A stretch of 64,000 nucleotides of DNA from contig CAWEGB010000011.1 in the NCBI GenBank assembly GCA_963808545.1, forward strand, positions 124,001-188,000, in the 5' to 3' direction. This document shows positions 16,471-25,125 of this stretch, one piece after another (the stretch's first letter is position 1; each line of letters opens with the position of its first letter). A program made the position numbers and the translations under genes. The DNA is from JACVRW01 sp963808545. GTDB lineage: Bacteria > Actinomycetota > Thermoleophilia > Solirubrobacterales > Thermoleophilaceae. The notes below the pieces were generated by a model. It saw only the letters and a program-made list of their open reading frames with translations, ran no database searches and was not told the DNA's origin.

Positions 16471-17554
16471 GGTCTCCTTCGTTCTCGGGGTCGTAGAGGG
16501 GCTTCTCCCGGACCTCCGCGTCGCGCAGCTTGCCGCGCACGTCCACCTGGATGCTCGTACCCGGATCGGACGCTCCCACCGGGAGGTAGCCCATGCCGAT
16601 CCCCACGTCGAGGCACGGCGACAGCGAGCCGCTGGTCACGACACCCTCGCCCGCTTCGGTGCGGACCGGGTTGCCCTGGCGCGGGATGCCCGGGCCGGTG
16701 AATGCGAACGGGACCAGGATCTGGTCCGGCTCGGCGCCGCGCAGGGCGTCGGCACCGATGAAGTCCGTGTCCAGCTTGCAGGCCCAGCCGAGACCGCCCT
16801 CGAGCGGGTTGCGGTCCTCGGACAGGTCGTTCCCGTAGAGGTGAAAGCACACCTCGAGCCGCAGGGTGTCCCTCGCGCCGAGGCCCGTGGGTTTCACTCC
16901 CTGGCCGAGGAGGGCGTCCCAGACCGCCGTCGCCCCGTCGGGCGGGAGCATCAGCTCGCAGCCGTCCTCGCCGGTGTAGCCGGTGCCGCACACGAGCGTC
17001 TCCACGCCGGCGACCTTCAGGTCGGCGCTGCGCATCCGCGCCGGCAGCTCTCCGTCGGTCACCGCGGTCAGCGCCTGACGCGCTCGCGGCCCCTGCACGG
17101 CGAGCATCGCCCAGGCCGAGGCCACGTCGCGCACCACGATCTCGAAGGCCTCGGCGTGGTCCTTGAACCAGGCCAGGTCCTTATCGTGGTTGGCGGCATT
17201 GGTGACGGTGAGGAAGCGCTCCGGACCCAGCCGGTAGGTGAACAGGTCGTCGAGCACACCGCCGTCGTCGCGACAGAGCAGCGAGTACTGGGCGCCGCGC
17301 TCGGCAATCCTGGTCACGTCGTTGGACAGGATCCGCTGCAGGAATCGCTCGGCGTCCGGTCCCGACGTCTCGATCTCGCCCATGTGGGAGACGTCGAACA
17401 TCCCGGCCGCCGTGCGTACGTGCACGTGCTCACCCCGGATGCCCTCGTACTGGACCGGCATCTCCCAGCCGGCAAAGGGCACGAGCCGCGCTCCCGCCTC
17501 TTCGTGGCGGTCGTACAGCGGGGTGCGCCGGAGGGTTTCGGTGGGGGCGGCCAA
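16463..17554 (-). CDS. gcvT: Glycine cleavage system aminomethyltransferase (T protein)
   Basis: GcvT releases ammonia from the aminomethyl-lipoyl arm and makes 5,10-methylene-tetrahydrofolate. The 363-residue protein has RRTPLYDRHEEAGARLVPFAGWEMPVQY near residue 9-36, FDVSHMGEIETSG near 53-65 (folate pocket), CGTGYTGEDGCELM near 200, and the C-terminal barrel with MGYLPVG. The start appears to be TTG at 17554; no ATG or GTG lies in a position that keeps the N-terminal motif, and no strong ribosome site is visible upstream. It is the first gene of gcvT-gcvH-gcvPA-gcvPB. No glycine riboswitch was recognised in the short 53-base gap upstream. Confidence 0.94.
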   Translation of the reverse strand: MAAPTETLRRTPLYDRHEEAGARLVPFAGWEMPVQYEGIRGEHVHVRTAAGMFDVSHMGEIETSGPDAERFLQRILSNDVTRIAERGAQYSLLCRDDGGVLDDLFTYRLGPERFLTVTNAANHDKDLAWFKDHAEAFEIVVRDVASAWAMLAVQGPRARQALTAVTDGELPARMRSADLKVAGVETLVCGTGYTGEDGCELMLPPDGATAVWDALLGQGVKPTGLGARDTLRLEVCFHLYGNDLSEDRNPLEGGLGWACKLDTDFIGADALRGAEPDQILVPFAFTGPGIPRQGNPVRTEAGEGVVTSGSLSPCLDVGIGMGYLPVGASDPGTSIQVDVRGKLRDAEVREKPLYDPENEGDHG

Positions 17555-17607
17555 GCCGCCGTGAGGTTACCCGGCTACCCCCGGGTCCACGCCCCGTCGT
17601 CGGCTGG

Positions 17608-17793
17608 TCAGCCGCCGGTGGGTATGGGCAGGGCAACCGCCACGCAGAGCAGCACGAGCACGGTCACGCAGGCCGTGACGATCCGCCGGGCGACCTTCTC
17701 CACGTCCACCTGGGGACGGTGGCTCGGCGGCGCCGGGGGCGCCGACCGCTGTGCTTCGTGAGCCAGATGCAGGGCCAGGGCTCTCATCGCCAT
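17608..17793 (-). CDS. Small single-span membrane protein, unknown
   Basis: This short protein of 61 residues (59 if the second ATG at 17787 is used) has a polar, proline-containing N-terminus (MAMRALALHLAHEAQRSAPPAPPSHRPQ) and one membrane helix near residues 38-57 (ARRIVTACVTVLVLLCVAVALP). CGGAG immediately before 17793 sits six bases from the 17787 ATG, which favours that start; an upstream GTG at 17832 is also open. I do not recognise a family. It lies 53 bases upstream of gcvT in the same direction and could be cotranscribed. Confidence 0.5.
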   Translation of the reverse strand: MAMRALALHLAHEAQRSAPPAPPSHRPQVDVEKVARRIVTACVTVLVLLCVAVALPIPTGG

Positions 17794-17860
17794 CTCCGAT
17801 CTGAGGGGGTACACGCAAGACCCGACCGGCACAGGGGCCGGGTTATTCCGCGCGGTCGGC

Positions 17861-18988
17861 TCAGCCGAGGCCGTCGAGCACCGCTGCCACCACGGCGAGG
17901 GCCACCTCGGCCCGGCTGCGAAGGGAGTCGGCCCCCACCCATTCCTGCGGCGTGTGGGCGCCCCCGCCGCGAGGCCCGAGGCCGTCGATGGTCAGCGCGA
18001 TGCCGCCTGCGGCCATGTGGCTCGCGTCGCTGGCACCGCCCCGCTCGGCCGCGGCGATCGGGCGACCGAGCAGCGACGCGGCCCGCTCCAGCGGCTCGCG
18101 CGTGGCCTCGCGGGCGTCCATCCCCGGCCAGGCACGGGCCAGGGTCGTGGTGAGCTGCACGCCGCCGTGCTCGTCCGGCACGGCATCGAGCACGGGAGCG
18201 AACGCCTCGAGGCGGTCGGCCCGGAGGTCGCAGATCAGGCGGCCGGCGGCGGGAACCACGTTGAAGGCGTTGCCCGAGTCGAGGATCGTCGGCACGGCGG
18301 TCAGCCGGTCGCCGCCGCGCGGATCGCTCTGGCCCGCCACCACCTGCGCCGCGTGCGCCAGGGCAAGCAGTGCGTTGCGGCCCCGGTGGGGCGCGGAGCC
18401 CGAGTGGGCCGGGCGGCCGACGGCGTCCACGCGCAGAGTGCCGGCCGCCTTGCGCTTGACGATCACCGCCTCCTCGCCCTCGCGCGTGCGCTCGCCGGCC
18501 TCGAAGCAGAGGCAGGCGTCAAAGCCCGCGAAGCGCTCCGCGTGGGCGAAGCTCGCCGTGCGCCACTCCTCGTCGTTGACCAGGAGCACGGCCAGCTCCC
18601 CGTAGCGGGCCGGCTCCGAGGCCAGCTCGCGCATCACGCCCAGAGCCAGCGCCACCCCGCCCTTCATGTCCACCGCGCCCGAGCCGGTCAGGCGATCGCC
18701 GTCGCGCTCGAGCGGCCGGTGAGCGTGGTGGGCCACCACGGTGTCGAGGTGGCCGAGCAGCAGCACCCGTCCGGCCCCCTCCCCGTCGAGGCTCCCGTAC
18801 AGGTCCGGCGCATGGTGGGGGGTCGAGCAGGGCAATCGCTCGATCCGGGCCTCGGGCGGCAGGAAGGCCGTGGCCAGCGCCACGCACTCCTCGGCGCCGG
18901 GCACGTCGCCTGACGGCGAGGACACGCCCACCAGCGCCTCCAGCTCGCGCTCGGCCACCAGGGCCAGGCGGGCGGCCGCCTCGTTCAC
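17861..18988 (-). CDS. M20-family metallopeptidase (carboxypeptidase G2/ArgE-like)
   Basis: This is a cytoplasmic two-zinc hydrolase of 375 residues. The first ligand pair is in LLLGHLDTVVAHH (His and Asp) near residue 83, the bridging aspartate in TGSGAVDMKGGVALA near 115, the general-base and ligand glutamates in LLVNDEEWR near 146, and the last histidine in GPRGGGAHTPQEW near 350. A lid domain lies in the middle (RKAAGTLRVDAVGRPAHSGSAP). The start GTG at 18988 overlaps the GNAT stop as GTGA. Family members remove amino acids from N-acyl or folate-like substrates. The coupling to an acetyltransferase suggests an N-acylated small molecule, which is inference. Confidence 0.9.
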   Translation of the reverse strand: MNEAAARLALVAERELEALVGVSSPSGDVPGAEECVALATAFLPPEARIERLPCSTPHHAPDLYGSLDGEGAGRVLLLGHLDTVVAHHAHRPLERDGDRLTGSGAVDMKGGVALALGVMRELASEPARYGELAVLLVNDEEWRTASFAHAERFAGFDACLCFEAGERTREGEEAVIVKRKAAGTLRVDAVGRPAHSGSAPHRGRNALLALAHAAQVVAGQSDPRGGDRLTAVPTILDSGNAFNVVPAAGRLICDLRADRLEAFAPVLDAVPDEHGGVQLTTTLARAWPGMDAREATREPLERAASLLGRPIAAAERGGASDASHMAAGGIALTIDGLGPRGGGAHTPQEWVGADSLRSRAEVALAVVAAVLDGLG

Positions 18989-19362
18989 AGGCCGCGCGCG
19001 AAGTGGTGGCTCGTGATGCGCATTCCGGCGTTCAGGTAGAGCCGGTGCGCCTGCTCGCGCTCGGGCCCGACGCCCGAGTCGAGATGGAGCTCGTCGCACC
19101 CCAGCCGCCGTGCCTCGGCCGCGCACCAATCGAGCAGAGCCCTGCCGTGGCCGCGGCGCCGGGCGTCCGGGTGGGTCGAGAGATCGTCGACGTACAGCGT
19201 GTCGCCCCAGGCCAGGTTGCGGATGACGCGAAAGCCCGCCACGGCGCTGCAGCGGCCGTCCTCGAACACGCCCACCAGCCGGTAGCCCTGGGGCCGCTGC
19301 ACCTCGTCGACCCGCTCGACGAACCTGGCCTCGTCGTCGTGATGCGTGCGCAGGGCGCGCAT
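18985..19362 (-). CDS. GNAT-family N-acetyltransferase
   Basis: This 125-residue protein has the acetyl-CoA loop in YVDDLSTHPDARRRGHGRALLDWCAAEARRLGC (motif A, R-R-G-H-G-R-A) near residues 57-90 and the late EREQAHRLYLNAGMRI motif. The start is probably ATG at 19362, but the same frame stays open upstream through LTEILPPQTALAFEA, which resembles the usual N-terminus of this subfamily. A non-ATG start next to the ftsZ stop (19404) is therefore possible, and GAGGGA in the ftsZ end could be its ribosome site. It follows ftsZ and is coupled to the M20 peptidase. The substrate is unknown. Confidence 0.85.
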   Translation of the reverse strand: MRALRTHHDDEARFVERVDEVQRPQGYRLVGVFEDGRCSAVAGFRVIRNLAWGDTLYVDDLSTHPDARRRGHGRALLDWCAAEARRLGCDELHLDSGVGPEREQAHRLYLNAGMRITSHHFARGL

Positions 19363-19403
19363 CGCCTCGAAGGCGAGCGCCGTCTGCGGCGGCAGAATTT
19401 CTG

Positions 19404-20492
19404 TCAGTCCCTCAGGAATTCCGGAACGTCGATGTCGTCGTCGGAGATCTCGAGCGATTCGCGCTGGCGCTCGTCCAGCGACACGTCGCGGCGGCGTGGC
19501 TCACGGCGCCGGCCGGTGGAGTCCTCGGTGAACAGCGGGGTGCGGCCGGGGCGCTCGAAGCCGGTGGCGATCACCGTCACGCGCACGCCGTCGCCCATCC
19601 CGTCGTCCACCACCGCGCCGAAGATGATGTTCGAGTTCTGGTCGGCCGCCGACTGGATGATCTCAGCGGCCTCGTTGACCTCGAACAGCCCGAGATCGTT
19701 GCCGCCCGTGATGTTGAGGAGGATGCCGGTGGCGCCCTCCACCGACTGCTCGAGCAGCGGGCTCGATACCGCGTTCTTGGCGGCCTCGGCCGCGCGCTGC
19801 TCGCCCGAGGCCTCGCCGATGCCCATCAACGCCGAGCCGGCGTCCTGCATGATCGTGCGCACGTCGGCGAAGTCGAGGTTGATCAGGCCCGGGGTGGTGA
19901 TCAGGTCGGTGATGCCCTGCACGCCCTGGCCGAGCACGTTGTCGGCCTCGCGGAAGGCGTCGAGGATGCTGGTGCGGCGTTCGACCACCGCGAGCAGCTT
20001 CTCGTTGGGGATCACGATCATCGTGTCCACCTGCTCGCGCAGCCGGTCGATGCCGTCCACGGCCTGGCGCATCCGCTGCGTGCCCTCGAAGTCGAACGGC
20101 TTGGTGACAACACCCACGGTGAGCGCGCCCACCTCCTGCTTCGAGACCTCGGCGATCACGGGAGCCGCCCCGGTGCCGGTGCCGCCGCCCTCGCCGGCGG
20201 TCACGAAGACCATGTCCGCGCCCTTGAGGGCCTCCTTGAGCTCGTCGCGGCTCTCGTTGGCCGCGCCGTAACCCGTCTCGGGGTTCGCGCCCGCCCCCAG
20301 GCCGCGGGTCAGCTGGTCGCCGATCTGCAGCTTGATGTCGGCGTCGCACATCTGCAGCGCCTGAGCGTCGGTGTTGACGGCGATGAACTCCACGCCCTTG
20401 AGCCCAGCGTCCACCATGCGGTTGACGGCGTTGGTGCCGCCGCCGCCGATGCCGACCACCTTGATGACCGCGAGGTAGCTGCCCGTGTCCAT
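19404..20492 (-). CDS. ftsZ: Cell division protein FtsZ
   Basis: FtsZ is the tubulin-like GTPase that forms the division ring. The 362-residue protein has the nucleotide motifs GIGGGGTNAVNRM near residue 15 and AGEGGGTGTGAAPVIAE near 100 (the tubulin signature), the T7 catalytic loop near LITTPGLINLDFADVR, and the C-terminal binding peptide DDDIDVPEFLRD, which in actinobacteria contacts SepF or FtsW since FtsA is absent. The core starts almost at once (MDTGSYLAVIKVVG), so the N-terminal extension is short. ATG at 20492 has GAGAGGAA upstream. A promoter and repeat elements lie in the 189-base gap before it, so it can be expressed apart from ftsQ. Confidence 0.97.
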   Translation of the reverse strand: MDTGSYLAVIKVVGIGGGGTNAVNRMVDAGLKGVEFIAVNTDAQALQMCDADIKLQIGDQLTRGLGAGANPETGYGAANESRDELKEALKGADMVFVTAGEGGGTGTGAAPVIAEVSKQEVGALTVGVVTKPFDFEGTQRMRQAVDGIDRLREQVDTMIVIPNEKLLAVVERRTSILDAFREADNVLGQGVQGITDLITTPGLINLDFADVRTIMQDAGSALMGIGEASGEQRAAEAAKNAVSSPLLEQSVEGATGILLNITGGNDLGLFEVNEAAEIIQSAADQNSNIIFGAVVDDGMGDGVRVTVIATGFERPGRTPLFTEDSTGRRREPRRRDVSLDERQRESLEISDDDIDVPEFLRD

Positions 20493-20536
20493 TGAGGGTG
20501 TTCCTCTCTCCCAACCGTCCGAAGCTCAAGCGATCA

Positions 20537-20679
20537 TCGAGGGTTTCTCGATTCCCGCAACGACCGCACTGTAGGCGGGGATCCCGGAAACTGTCAACCA
20601 CCATCGCAACAAATCCTGCAGCCAGAGGCTCGATCACAGGTCGAGGGTGATCCCCCAAGCTCGACCTTGAGTCGAGGGT
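20537..20679. repeat. Three TCGAGGGT elements in the ftsQ-ftsZ gap
   Basis: The octamer TCGAGGGT occurs at 20537-20544, 20641-20648 and 20672-20679 on the plus strand, flanking the candidate ftsZ promoter. The last copy is the right arm of an inverted repeat, CTCGACCTTGAGTCGAG (20660-20676 approximately). They could be binding sites for a regulator of ftsZ, and the inverted repeat could also end the ftsQ transcript. No regulator is assigned. Confidence 0.4.
20568..20597 (-). promoter_or_regulatory. Candidate housekeeping promoter for ftsZ
   Basis: On the minus strand TTGACA (20592-20597) matches the -35 consensus fully, and TACAGT (20568-20573) matches four of six -10 bases, with an 18-base spacer. 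It lies about 75 bases upstream of the ftsZ start, where a dedicated ftsZ promoter is expected. Confidence 0.65.
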
Positions 20680-20681
20680 TG

Positions 20682-21740
20682 TCAGCCGGCCGGTGCGCCC
20701 GTTCCGCCGGTCCCCGTCTGCCCCGCCGGCGGCACTCCGGCCGCTGGATCCTGGGGAGCGGTTTCGGGCACGCCCGTCGGCGCCGGAGCGGGTGTGGTGG
20801 TGGGAGTCTGGGGCGTGGTCGCGGGATCCACAGTGGTGGTCGCGGGATCGATCGCCGTGGCCCCGGTCGCGTCCGTCCCGGTGGCCCCCGCGACGCCGGC
20901 AGCTACCAGCGTGCCGAGCGCGGTCTGGCCGGCCGGCGCCACCGGGGTGGCCGTGAGGGCGGGCAGGCCGCCGGCCGCGGGCCGGTCGGGAAGCCGCAGG
21001 TCGAGATAGGTGGCCCCGTCGGCCTCCGGATCCGCGAGCACGCGCGCGGCGGCGATCCACTTGGCGTGGGCCCGCGAAGAATCGCCGAAGATCAGCTCGG
21101 GGCCGTCGCTCAAGATGGCCACCAGGCCGTCGCCGCCTCGGACCGAGATGGCCTCCACACGCCTGCGCAGCGGAGCAGGCGCGGCGCCGGCTATCCGCGC
21201 GGCGCCGACGGCCTGGGCGTCGGCCAGCCGATCGCCCCGGGCGCCCTTGACGTCATCGACCGCGATCGCGGGCAGCCTTCCCTCCACCGGCAGCCCGCGA
21301 AGGATGGTGCCGTCGCCGGCCACCGGCACACGCCGGCCTCCGAGCTCGATCAGCGCGGCGGGATGATGCTCGAGCACACGGATGGCGAGGCCGTGGGGGA
21401 AGTCGGAGCGCACCTCGAGGTCGCGCACCACCGGATAGTGGGCGATGGCCTCGTCGAGCACCTCACGGTCGACGTGCAGCGTGGTCATGGAGCCTCCGGC
21501 CGCCACCAGCGCAGCGCGCACCCGCTCGCCGTCCTCGGTGGTCAGTCCCGTGACCTTCACCTCCTCCACCGCGACGAACGACGAGTCGCGTAGCCAGAAC
21601 TGGTAGCCCGCCGCCAACAGGAGCGCGACCGCCACCAGCGCGAGCACCCGACGGCGCAGCTTCGGGGTCAGGGAGGGAAGCGCCAGGCGGCGCTCGGCCA
21701 TCAGGCGCCGCCCCGCCAACGCGGCGGCACCGACCCTCAC
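20682..21740 (-). CDS. ftsQ: Cell division protein FtsQ with long Pro/Thr/Ala tail
   Basis: FtsQ is a bitopic divisome protein that links FtsL and FtsB to the early ring. The 352-residue protein has a short cytoplasmic start, one membrane helix at about 32-48 (VLALVAVALLLAAGYQFWL), a POTRA domain at about 55-125 (VEEVKVTGLTTEDGERVRAAL), and the FtsQ beta domain to about 250. The remaining 100 residues form a low-complexity tail rich in Thr, Pro, Ala and Gly with two DPATT units and ending TGAPAG. FtsL in this window carries a similar tail with the same last six residues. GTG at 21740 overlaps the murB stop as GTGA. Confidence 0.9.
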   Translation of the reverse strand: MRVGAAALAGRRLMAERRLALPSLTPKLRRRVLALVAVALLLAAGYQFWLRDSSFVAVEEVKVTGLTTEDGERVRAALVAAGGSMTTLHVDREVLDEAIAHYPVVRDLEVRSDFPHGLAIRVLEHHPAALIELGGRRVPVAGDGTILRGLPVEGRLPAIAVDDVKGARGDRLADAQAVGAARIAGAAPAPLRRRVEAISVRGGDGLVAILSDGPELIFGDSSRAHAKWIAAARVLADPEADGATYLDLRLPDRPAAGGLPALTATPVAPAGQTALGTLVAAGVAGATGTDATGATAIDPATTTVDPATTPQTPTTTPAPAPTGVPETAPQDPAAGVPPAGQTGTGGTGAPAG

Positions 21741-22654
21741 GGTCGCTCGCCCCAGAGTGGCGTGGTGTCCACCTCGCCGAGGAACTGCACCTCGGGCTCG
21801 AGCTCCACCCCGAAACGCTCGCGCACCCGCCGCCGGCCCTCGGCCATCAGGGCGATCACGTCGGCGGTGGTCGCCTCGCCGGTGTTCTCCACGAAGTTGG
21901 CGTGCTTGTCCGAGAAGCGCGCTCCGCCCACGGTCAGACCTCGGCAGCCGGCCTCGTCGAGCAGCACGCCCGCGCTGCGCCCCTCCGCTCGGGGGTCGTC
22001 GGGGTTCTTGAAGGTTGAGCCGAAGGTCTTGATGCCGGAGGGCTGAGCGGCACGGCGCGAGGCGCGCATCCCGGCCAGGGTCGCCTTCACGTCCTCGGGC
22101 TCGGCCGGGGCGAGGGCGAACGAGGCGCGCGCCACCACCTCGTCGGCCCCGAGGTTCGAGCGGCGGTAGCTGAAGCCGAGCTCGTCGGGGGTCCGGCGCG
22201 AGGAGCCGGCGGCCGAGACCACCTCGACCCAGTCGAGCACGCGCGCGAGGTCGCCACCGTAGGCGTTGGCGTTCATCTTCACCGCTCCGCCGACGGTGCC
22301 CGGGATGTTCACGCCGAACTCGAGCCCGCTGAGGCCCGCGCGGGCGGCGAAGGCCGCGGCCTGGGGCAGCCGGGCTCCGCCCCCACAGAGCAGGCGCTCG
22401 CCGTCCCGCTCGATCGTGGCCAGGCTGCCGTCCAACTTCATGACGAGTCCTCGGAACCCTTCATCCGCTATCAGCAGGTTCGATCCCGACCCCACCACTC
22501 CTACCTCGAGCTCCCGCTCCCCTGCCCAGGCGAGGAGAGCCGCCAGCGCTTCCGGCGAGTCGGGCCGGGCGTAGAAGTCGGCGTCGCCGCCGGCCCTGAT
22601 CGTGGTCAGGCGCGCCAGCGGGAAGCCGGACCGCACCCCGGCGGGCAGGGTCAT
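21737..22654 (-). CDS. murB: UDP-N-acetylenolpyruvoylglucosamine reductase
   Basis: MurB reduces the enolpyruvyl group of UDP-GlcNAc-enolpyruvate to UDP-MurNAc with FAD and NADPH. The 305-residue protein has TTIRAGGDADFYARP near residue 16, the FAD-binding VGSGSNLLIADEGFRGLVMKL near 50-70, GVNIPGTVGGAVKMNANAYGGDL near 110-132, and SYRRSNLG with the catalytic Ser region GSTFKNP near 222. The size and the presence of YRRS suggest the type I/II intermediate seen in actinobacteria. ATG at 22654 overlaps the murC stop as ATGA. A longer reading upstream to 22783 lies inside murC and is not likely. Confidence 0.95.
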   Translation of the reverse strand: MTLPAGVRSGFPLARLTTIRAGGDADFYARPDSPEALAALLAWAGERELEVGVVGSGSNLLIADEGFRGLVMKLDGSLATIERDGERLLCGGGARLPQAAAFAARAGLSGLEFGVNIPGTVGGAVKMNANAYGGDLARVLDWVEVVSAAGSSRRTPDELGFSYRRSNLGADEVVARASFALAPAEPEDVKATLAGMRASRRAAQPSGIKTFGSTFKNPDDPRAEGRSAGVLLDEAGCRGLTVGGARFSDKHANFVENTGEATTADVIALMAEGRRRVRERFGVELEPEVQFLGEVDTTPLWGERP

Positions 22655-24012
22655 GAACCGGCCTCCCCGGTCAGCTCGCGCGCGAGGCGGTCCACGTCGC
22701 CCGCACCGAGGGTCAGGACGAGATCGCCGTCGGACAGCTCGGCCTCCAGCATGCGTCGGGCCTCGGCCTGTGCCGGGAGCCACCAGACGGGCCGGCCGCC
22801 GGCGGCGTCGGCGGCCGCCTGGGCCACGAGCAGCCCGCTGACGCCGGGGAAGTCATCCGGGCGCTCGCGCGCCGGATAGACGTCGAGCACCACCACCAGG
22901 TCTGCCAGCGCGAGGGCGCGCCCGAAGTCGCGCGCCAGCATCGCCGTGCGCGAGTAGAGATGGGGTTGAAAGCAGGCCACCAGGCGACGAGGCTGGAGCG
23001 TACGAGCCGCTTCGAGCGTGGCGCGGACCTCCGTGGGGTGATGGGCGTAGTCGTCGTACACCAGCGCGCCCGCGGCGGTCCGCCCGTGCTCCTCGAAGCG
23101 CCGCCCGGCCCCGGTGAAGGCGGCCAGCGCCGGACCCGCCTCGGCCACGGGCAACCCGGCCTCGCGGCAGGCCGCCAGCGCCGCCAGAGCGTTGAGCACG
23201 TTGTGGCGCCCGGGGACCTGGAGCTCGACCGCCACGTCCTCGACGCCGAAGCGAGACCCGCCGGGGAAGAGCTCGAGGTCGCGGGCCCTGAGGTCCTGCT
23301 CGCCGTCGAAGCCGAAGTGAACCTCTCCTCCTCGCCCCGACAGCTCGACTCCCGCGCCGAGAACGCGCGTGTCGGCGGGTTCGGCGAACTCCTGGAAGGC
23401 CGCCTCCAGCTCGCGCAGATCCGGATAGGTGGAGTGATGGTCGAGCTCCATGTTGAGGACCACGGCCACGTCCCGGGACAGCTCGAGGAAGGAGCGATCC
23501 GACTCGTCGGCCTCGATCACCGCCCACTCGCCCGCGCCCCAGGCCGCGTTGGTCTGAGCGGCGCGCAGCTCGCCGCCGATCAGGAAGGCCGGCTCGCGGC
23601 CGCAGCGCAGCAGGGCGAGCGCGGCCATCGACGCCGTGGTGGTCTTGCCGTGGGTGCCGCCCACGGCGATCGTCCGCTTGAGGCGCGACAGCTCGCCCAG
23701 CAGCTCGCCCCGATGGAGCACGCGGGCGCCCGCCGAGAGGGCGGCCGCCAGCTCGGGGTTGTCCTCGGGAATGGCGGTGGAGACCACGAGCTCGGCGCCC
23801 GCGGGCACGTTCTCCGCGGCGTGGCCGATCGCCGGCTCGATGCCGGCCGCCCGCAGCCGCGGCAGATAGGCGGACTCAGCCTGATCCGAGCCGGTGACGG
23901 CGGCACCGAGCTGCCGGGCCACCAGCGCCAGCCCACTCATGCCCGCCCCGCCGACGCCCACGAAATGGAGCCGGCGGCCGGCGAACGGCTGCTGGTCGGT
24001 TTCCGAGGCCAC
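22651..24012 (-). CDS. murC: UDP-N-acetylmuramate-L-alanine ligase
   Basis: MurC adds L-alanine to UDP-MurNAc, the first amino acid of the peptidoglycan stem. The 453-residue ligase has the N-terminal Rossmann motif HFVGVGGAGMSGLALVA near residue 16-32, the ATP loop AVGGTHGKTTTASM near 115-128, and the Mur ligase histidine/asparagine motifs GRHNVLNALAALAA near 268. DDYAHHPTEVRATL near 319 is the usual C-terminal domain motif. The start is GTG at 24012, 11 bases after the murG stop. Its stop overlaps the murB start. Confidence 0.96.
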   Translation of the reverse strand: MASETDQQPFAGRRLHFVGVGGAGMSGLALVARQLGAAVTGSDQAESAYLPRLRAAGIEPAIGHAAENVPAGAELVVSTAIPEDNPELAAALSAGARVLHRGELLGELSRLKRTIAVGGTHGKTTTASMAALALLRCGREPAFLIGGELRAAQTNAAWGAGEWAVIEADESDRSFLELSRDVAVVLNMELDHHSTYPDLRELEAAFQEFAEPADTRVLGAGVELSGRGGEVHFGFDGEQDLRARDLELFPGGSRFGVEDVAVELQVPGRHNVLNALAALAACREAGLPVAEAGPALAAFTGAGRRFEEHGRTAAGALVYDDYAHHPTEVRATLEAARTLQPRRLVACFQPHLYSRTAMLARDFGRALALADLVVVLDVYPARERPDDFPGVSGLLVAQAAADAAGGRPVWWLPAQAEARRMLEAELSDGDLVLTLGAGDVDRLARELTGEAGS

Positions 24013-24023
24013 CGGCGCCGACC

Positions 24024-25112
24024 CTAACCGGCGTCGCCGGCGGCCGGCAGCAGCCGCTCGAGCTCGTCCGCGATGCGCGCGGCAGCGTCCGGGCGCGCGG
24101 CCGCGCGGGCCGCCGCGGCCATCTCCGCCACGCGCTGCGGCGCGTCCAGGAGAGCGCCCACCTCGCGGGCCAGGCGCGGGGCGTCGAGCTCCTCGTCGGG
24201 TACCACCACGGCCGCTCCCGCCGCCTCCATGTAGTGCGCATTCCGGGTCTGGTGGTCGGCGCTGGCCTCCGGATAGGGCACGAGGATCGACGGCAGCCCG
24301 GCGGCCGCCACCTCGAGCACCGAGCCGCCCGCGCGCGCCGCCACCAGGTCGCTCGCCGCGAGCACATCGGCGAACGGCTCCACGTAGGGGAACAGGTGAT
24401 AATGCGCGGGCGAGCCGAGCTCGTCCAGCCGGCGCCGCAGGTCGTCGTGATCTCTTCGCCCGCTGGCGTGGAGGATCTGGCAGGGCGCGGCCGCGCCGAA
24501 GGCGTCGAGGGCGGCGTCGTTGAGGCGGCGCGCGCCCAGAGAGCCGCCGAACACGAGCAGGCAGGGCTCGCCCGCGGGAATGCCCAGGCGCTCGCGCGCG
24601 GCCACGGGATCGGCCGAGCCGGTGGCGGCGGGCACGGGCCGCCCCGTGACCAGGTAGCGCGGGCCGCTGCGTCCGGGCAGCGGAAAGGCGAGACAGACCC
24701 GCCGGGCCAGCGGGGCCAGCAGGCGGTTGGCCACGCCGAGATGGCTGTCCGCCTCCGCCAGCACCAGCGGCAACCGCAGGGTCGCGGCCGCCAAGCCGAC
24801 CGGACCGGCCACGTAGCCGCCTCCCCCCAGCACGGCGTCGGCTCCGCTTTCGCGAAGCACGCGCCTGGCGCGCAGAAAGGCCCGGGCGGCCAGGAGCAGG
24901 GCGCGCGCGGCCCGCAGCGGGTTCCTGCGGTCGAGCCCGGCCACCCGCAGCGTGTGGAGCTGGTAGCCCGCGGCGGGCACCAGCTCGGCCTCGGCCCGCT
25001 CGCCGCCGATGAACTCGACCTCGACGCCGCGCTCGCGCAGCTCGTGCGCCACGGCCAGCGCGGGCACCACGTGCCCGGCGGTGCCGCCGGCGGCGATCAC
25101 CACCTTGGGCAT
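24024..25112 (-). CDS. murG: Lipid II synthase MurG (GlcNAc transferase)
   Basis: MurG transfers GlcNAc from UDP-GlcNAc to lipid I at the inner face of the membrane, giving lipid II. The 362-residue GT-B protein has the glycine loop AAGGTAGHVVPALAVAHEL near residue 8-24, GGGYVAGPVGLAA near 95, SLGARRLND near 190 and the donor-site region RAGGSVLEVAAAGLPSILVPYPEASADHQTRNA near 262-295. ATG at 25112 is the start, 13 bases beyond ftsW. Length and motifs are normal. Confidence 0.96.
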   Translation of the reverse strand: MPKVVIAAGGTAGHVVPALAVAHELRERGVEVEFIGGERAEAELVPAAGYQLHTLRVAGLDRRNPLRAARALLLAARAFLRARRVLRESGADAVLGGGGYVAGPVGLAAATLRLPLVLAEADSHLGVANRLLAPLARRVCLAFPLPGRSGPRYLVTGRPVPAATGSADPVAARERLGIPAGEPCLLVFGGSLGARRLNDAALDAFGAAAPCQILHASGRRDHDDLRRRLDELGSPAHYHLFPYVEPFADVLAASDLVAARAGGSVLEVAAAGLPSILVPYPEASADHQTRNAHYMEAAGAAVVVPDEELDAPRLAREVGALLDAPQRVAEMAAAARAAARPDAAARIADELERLLPAAGDAG

Positions 25113-25125
25113 CGCCGCCTCTCGG

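Noticed and set aside
17555..17607. Glycine riboswitch before gcvT
   Set aside because: The gap is only 53 bases and lacks the conserved paired aptamer sequences.
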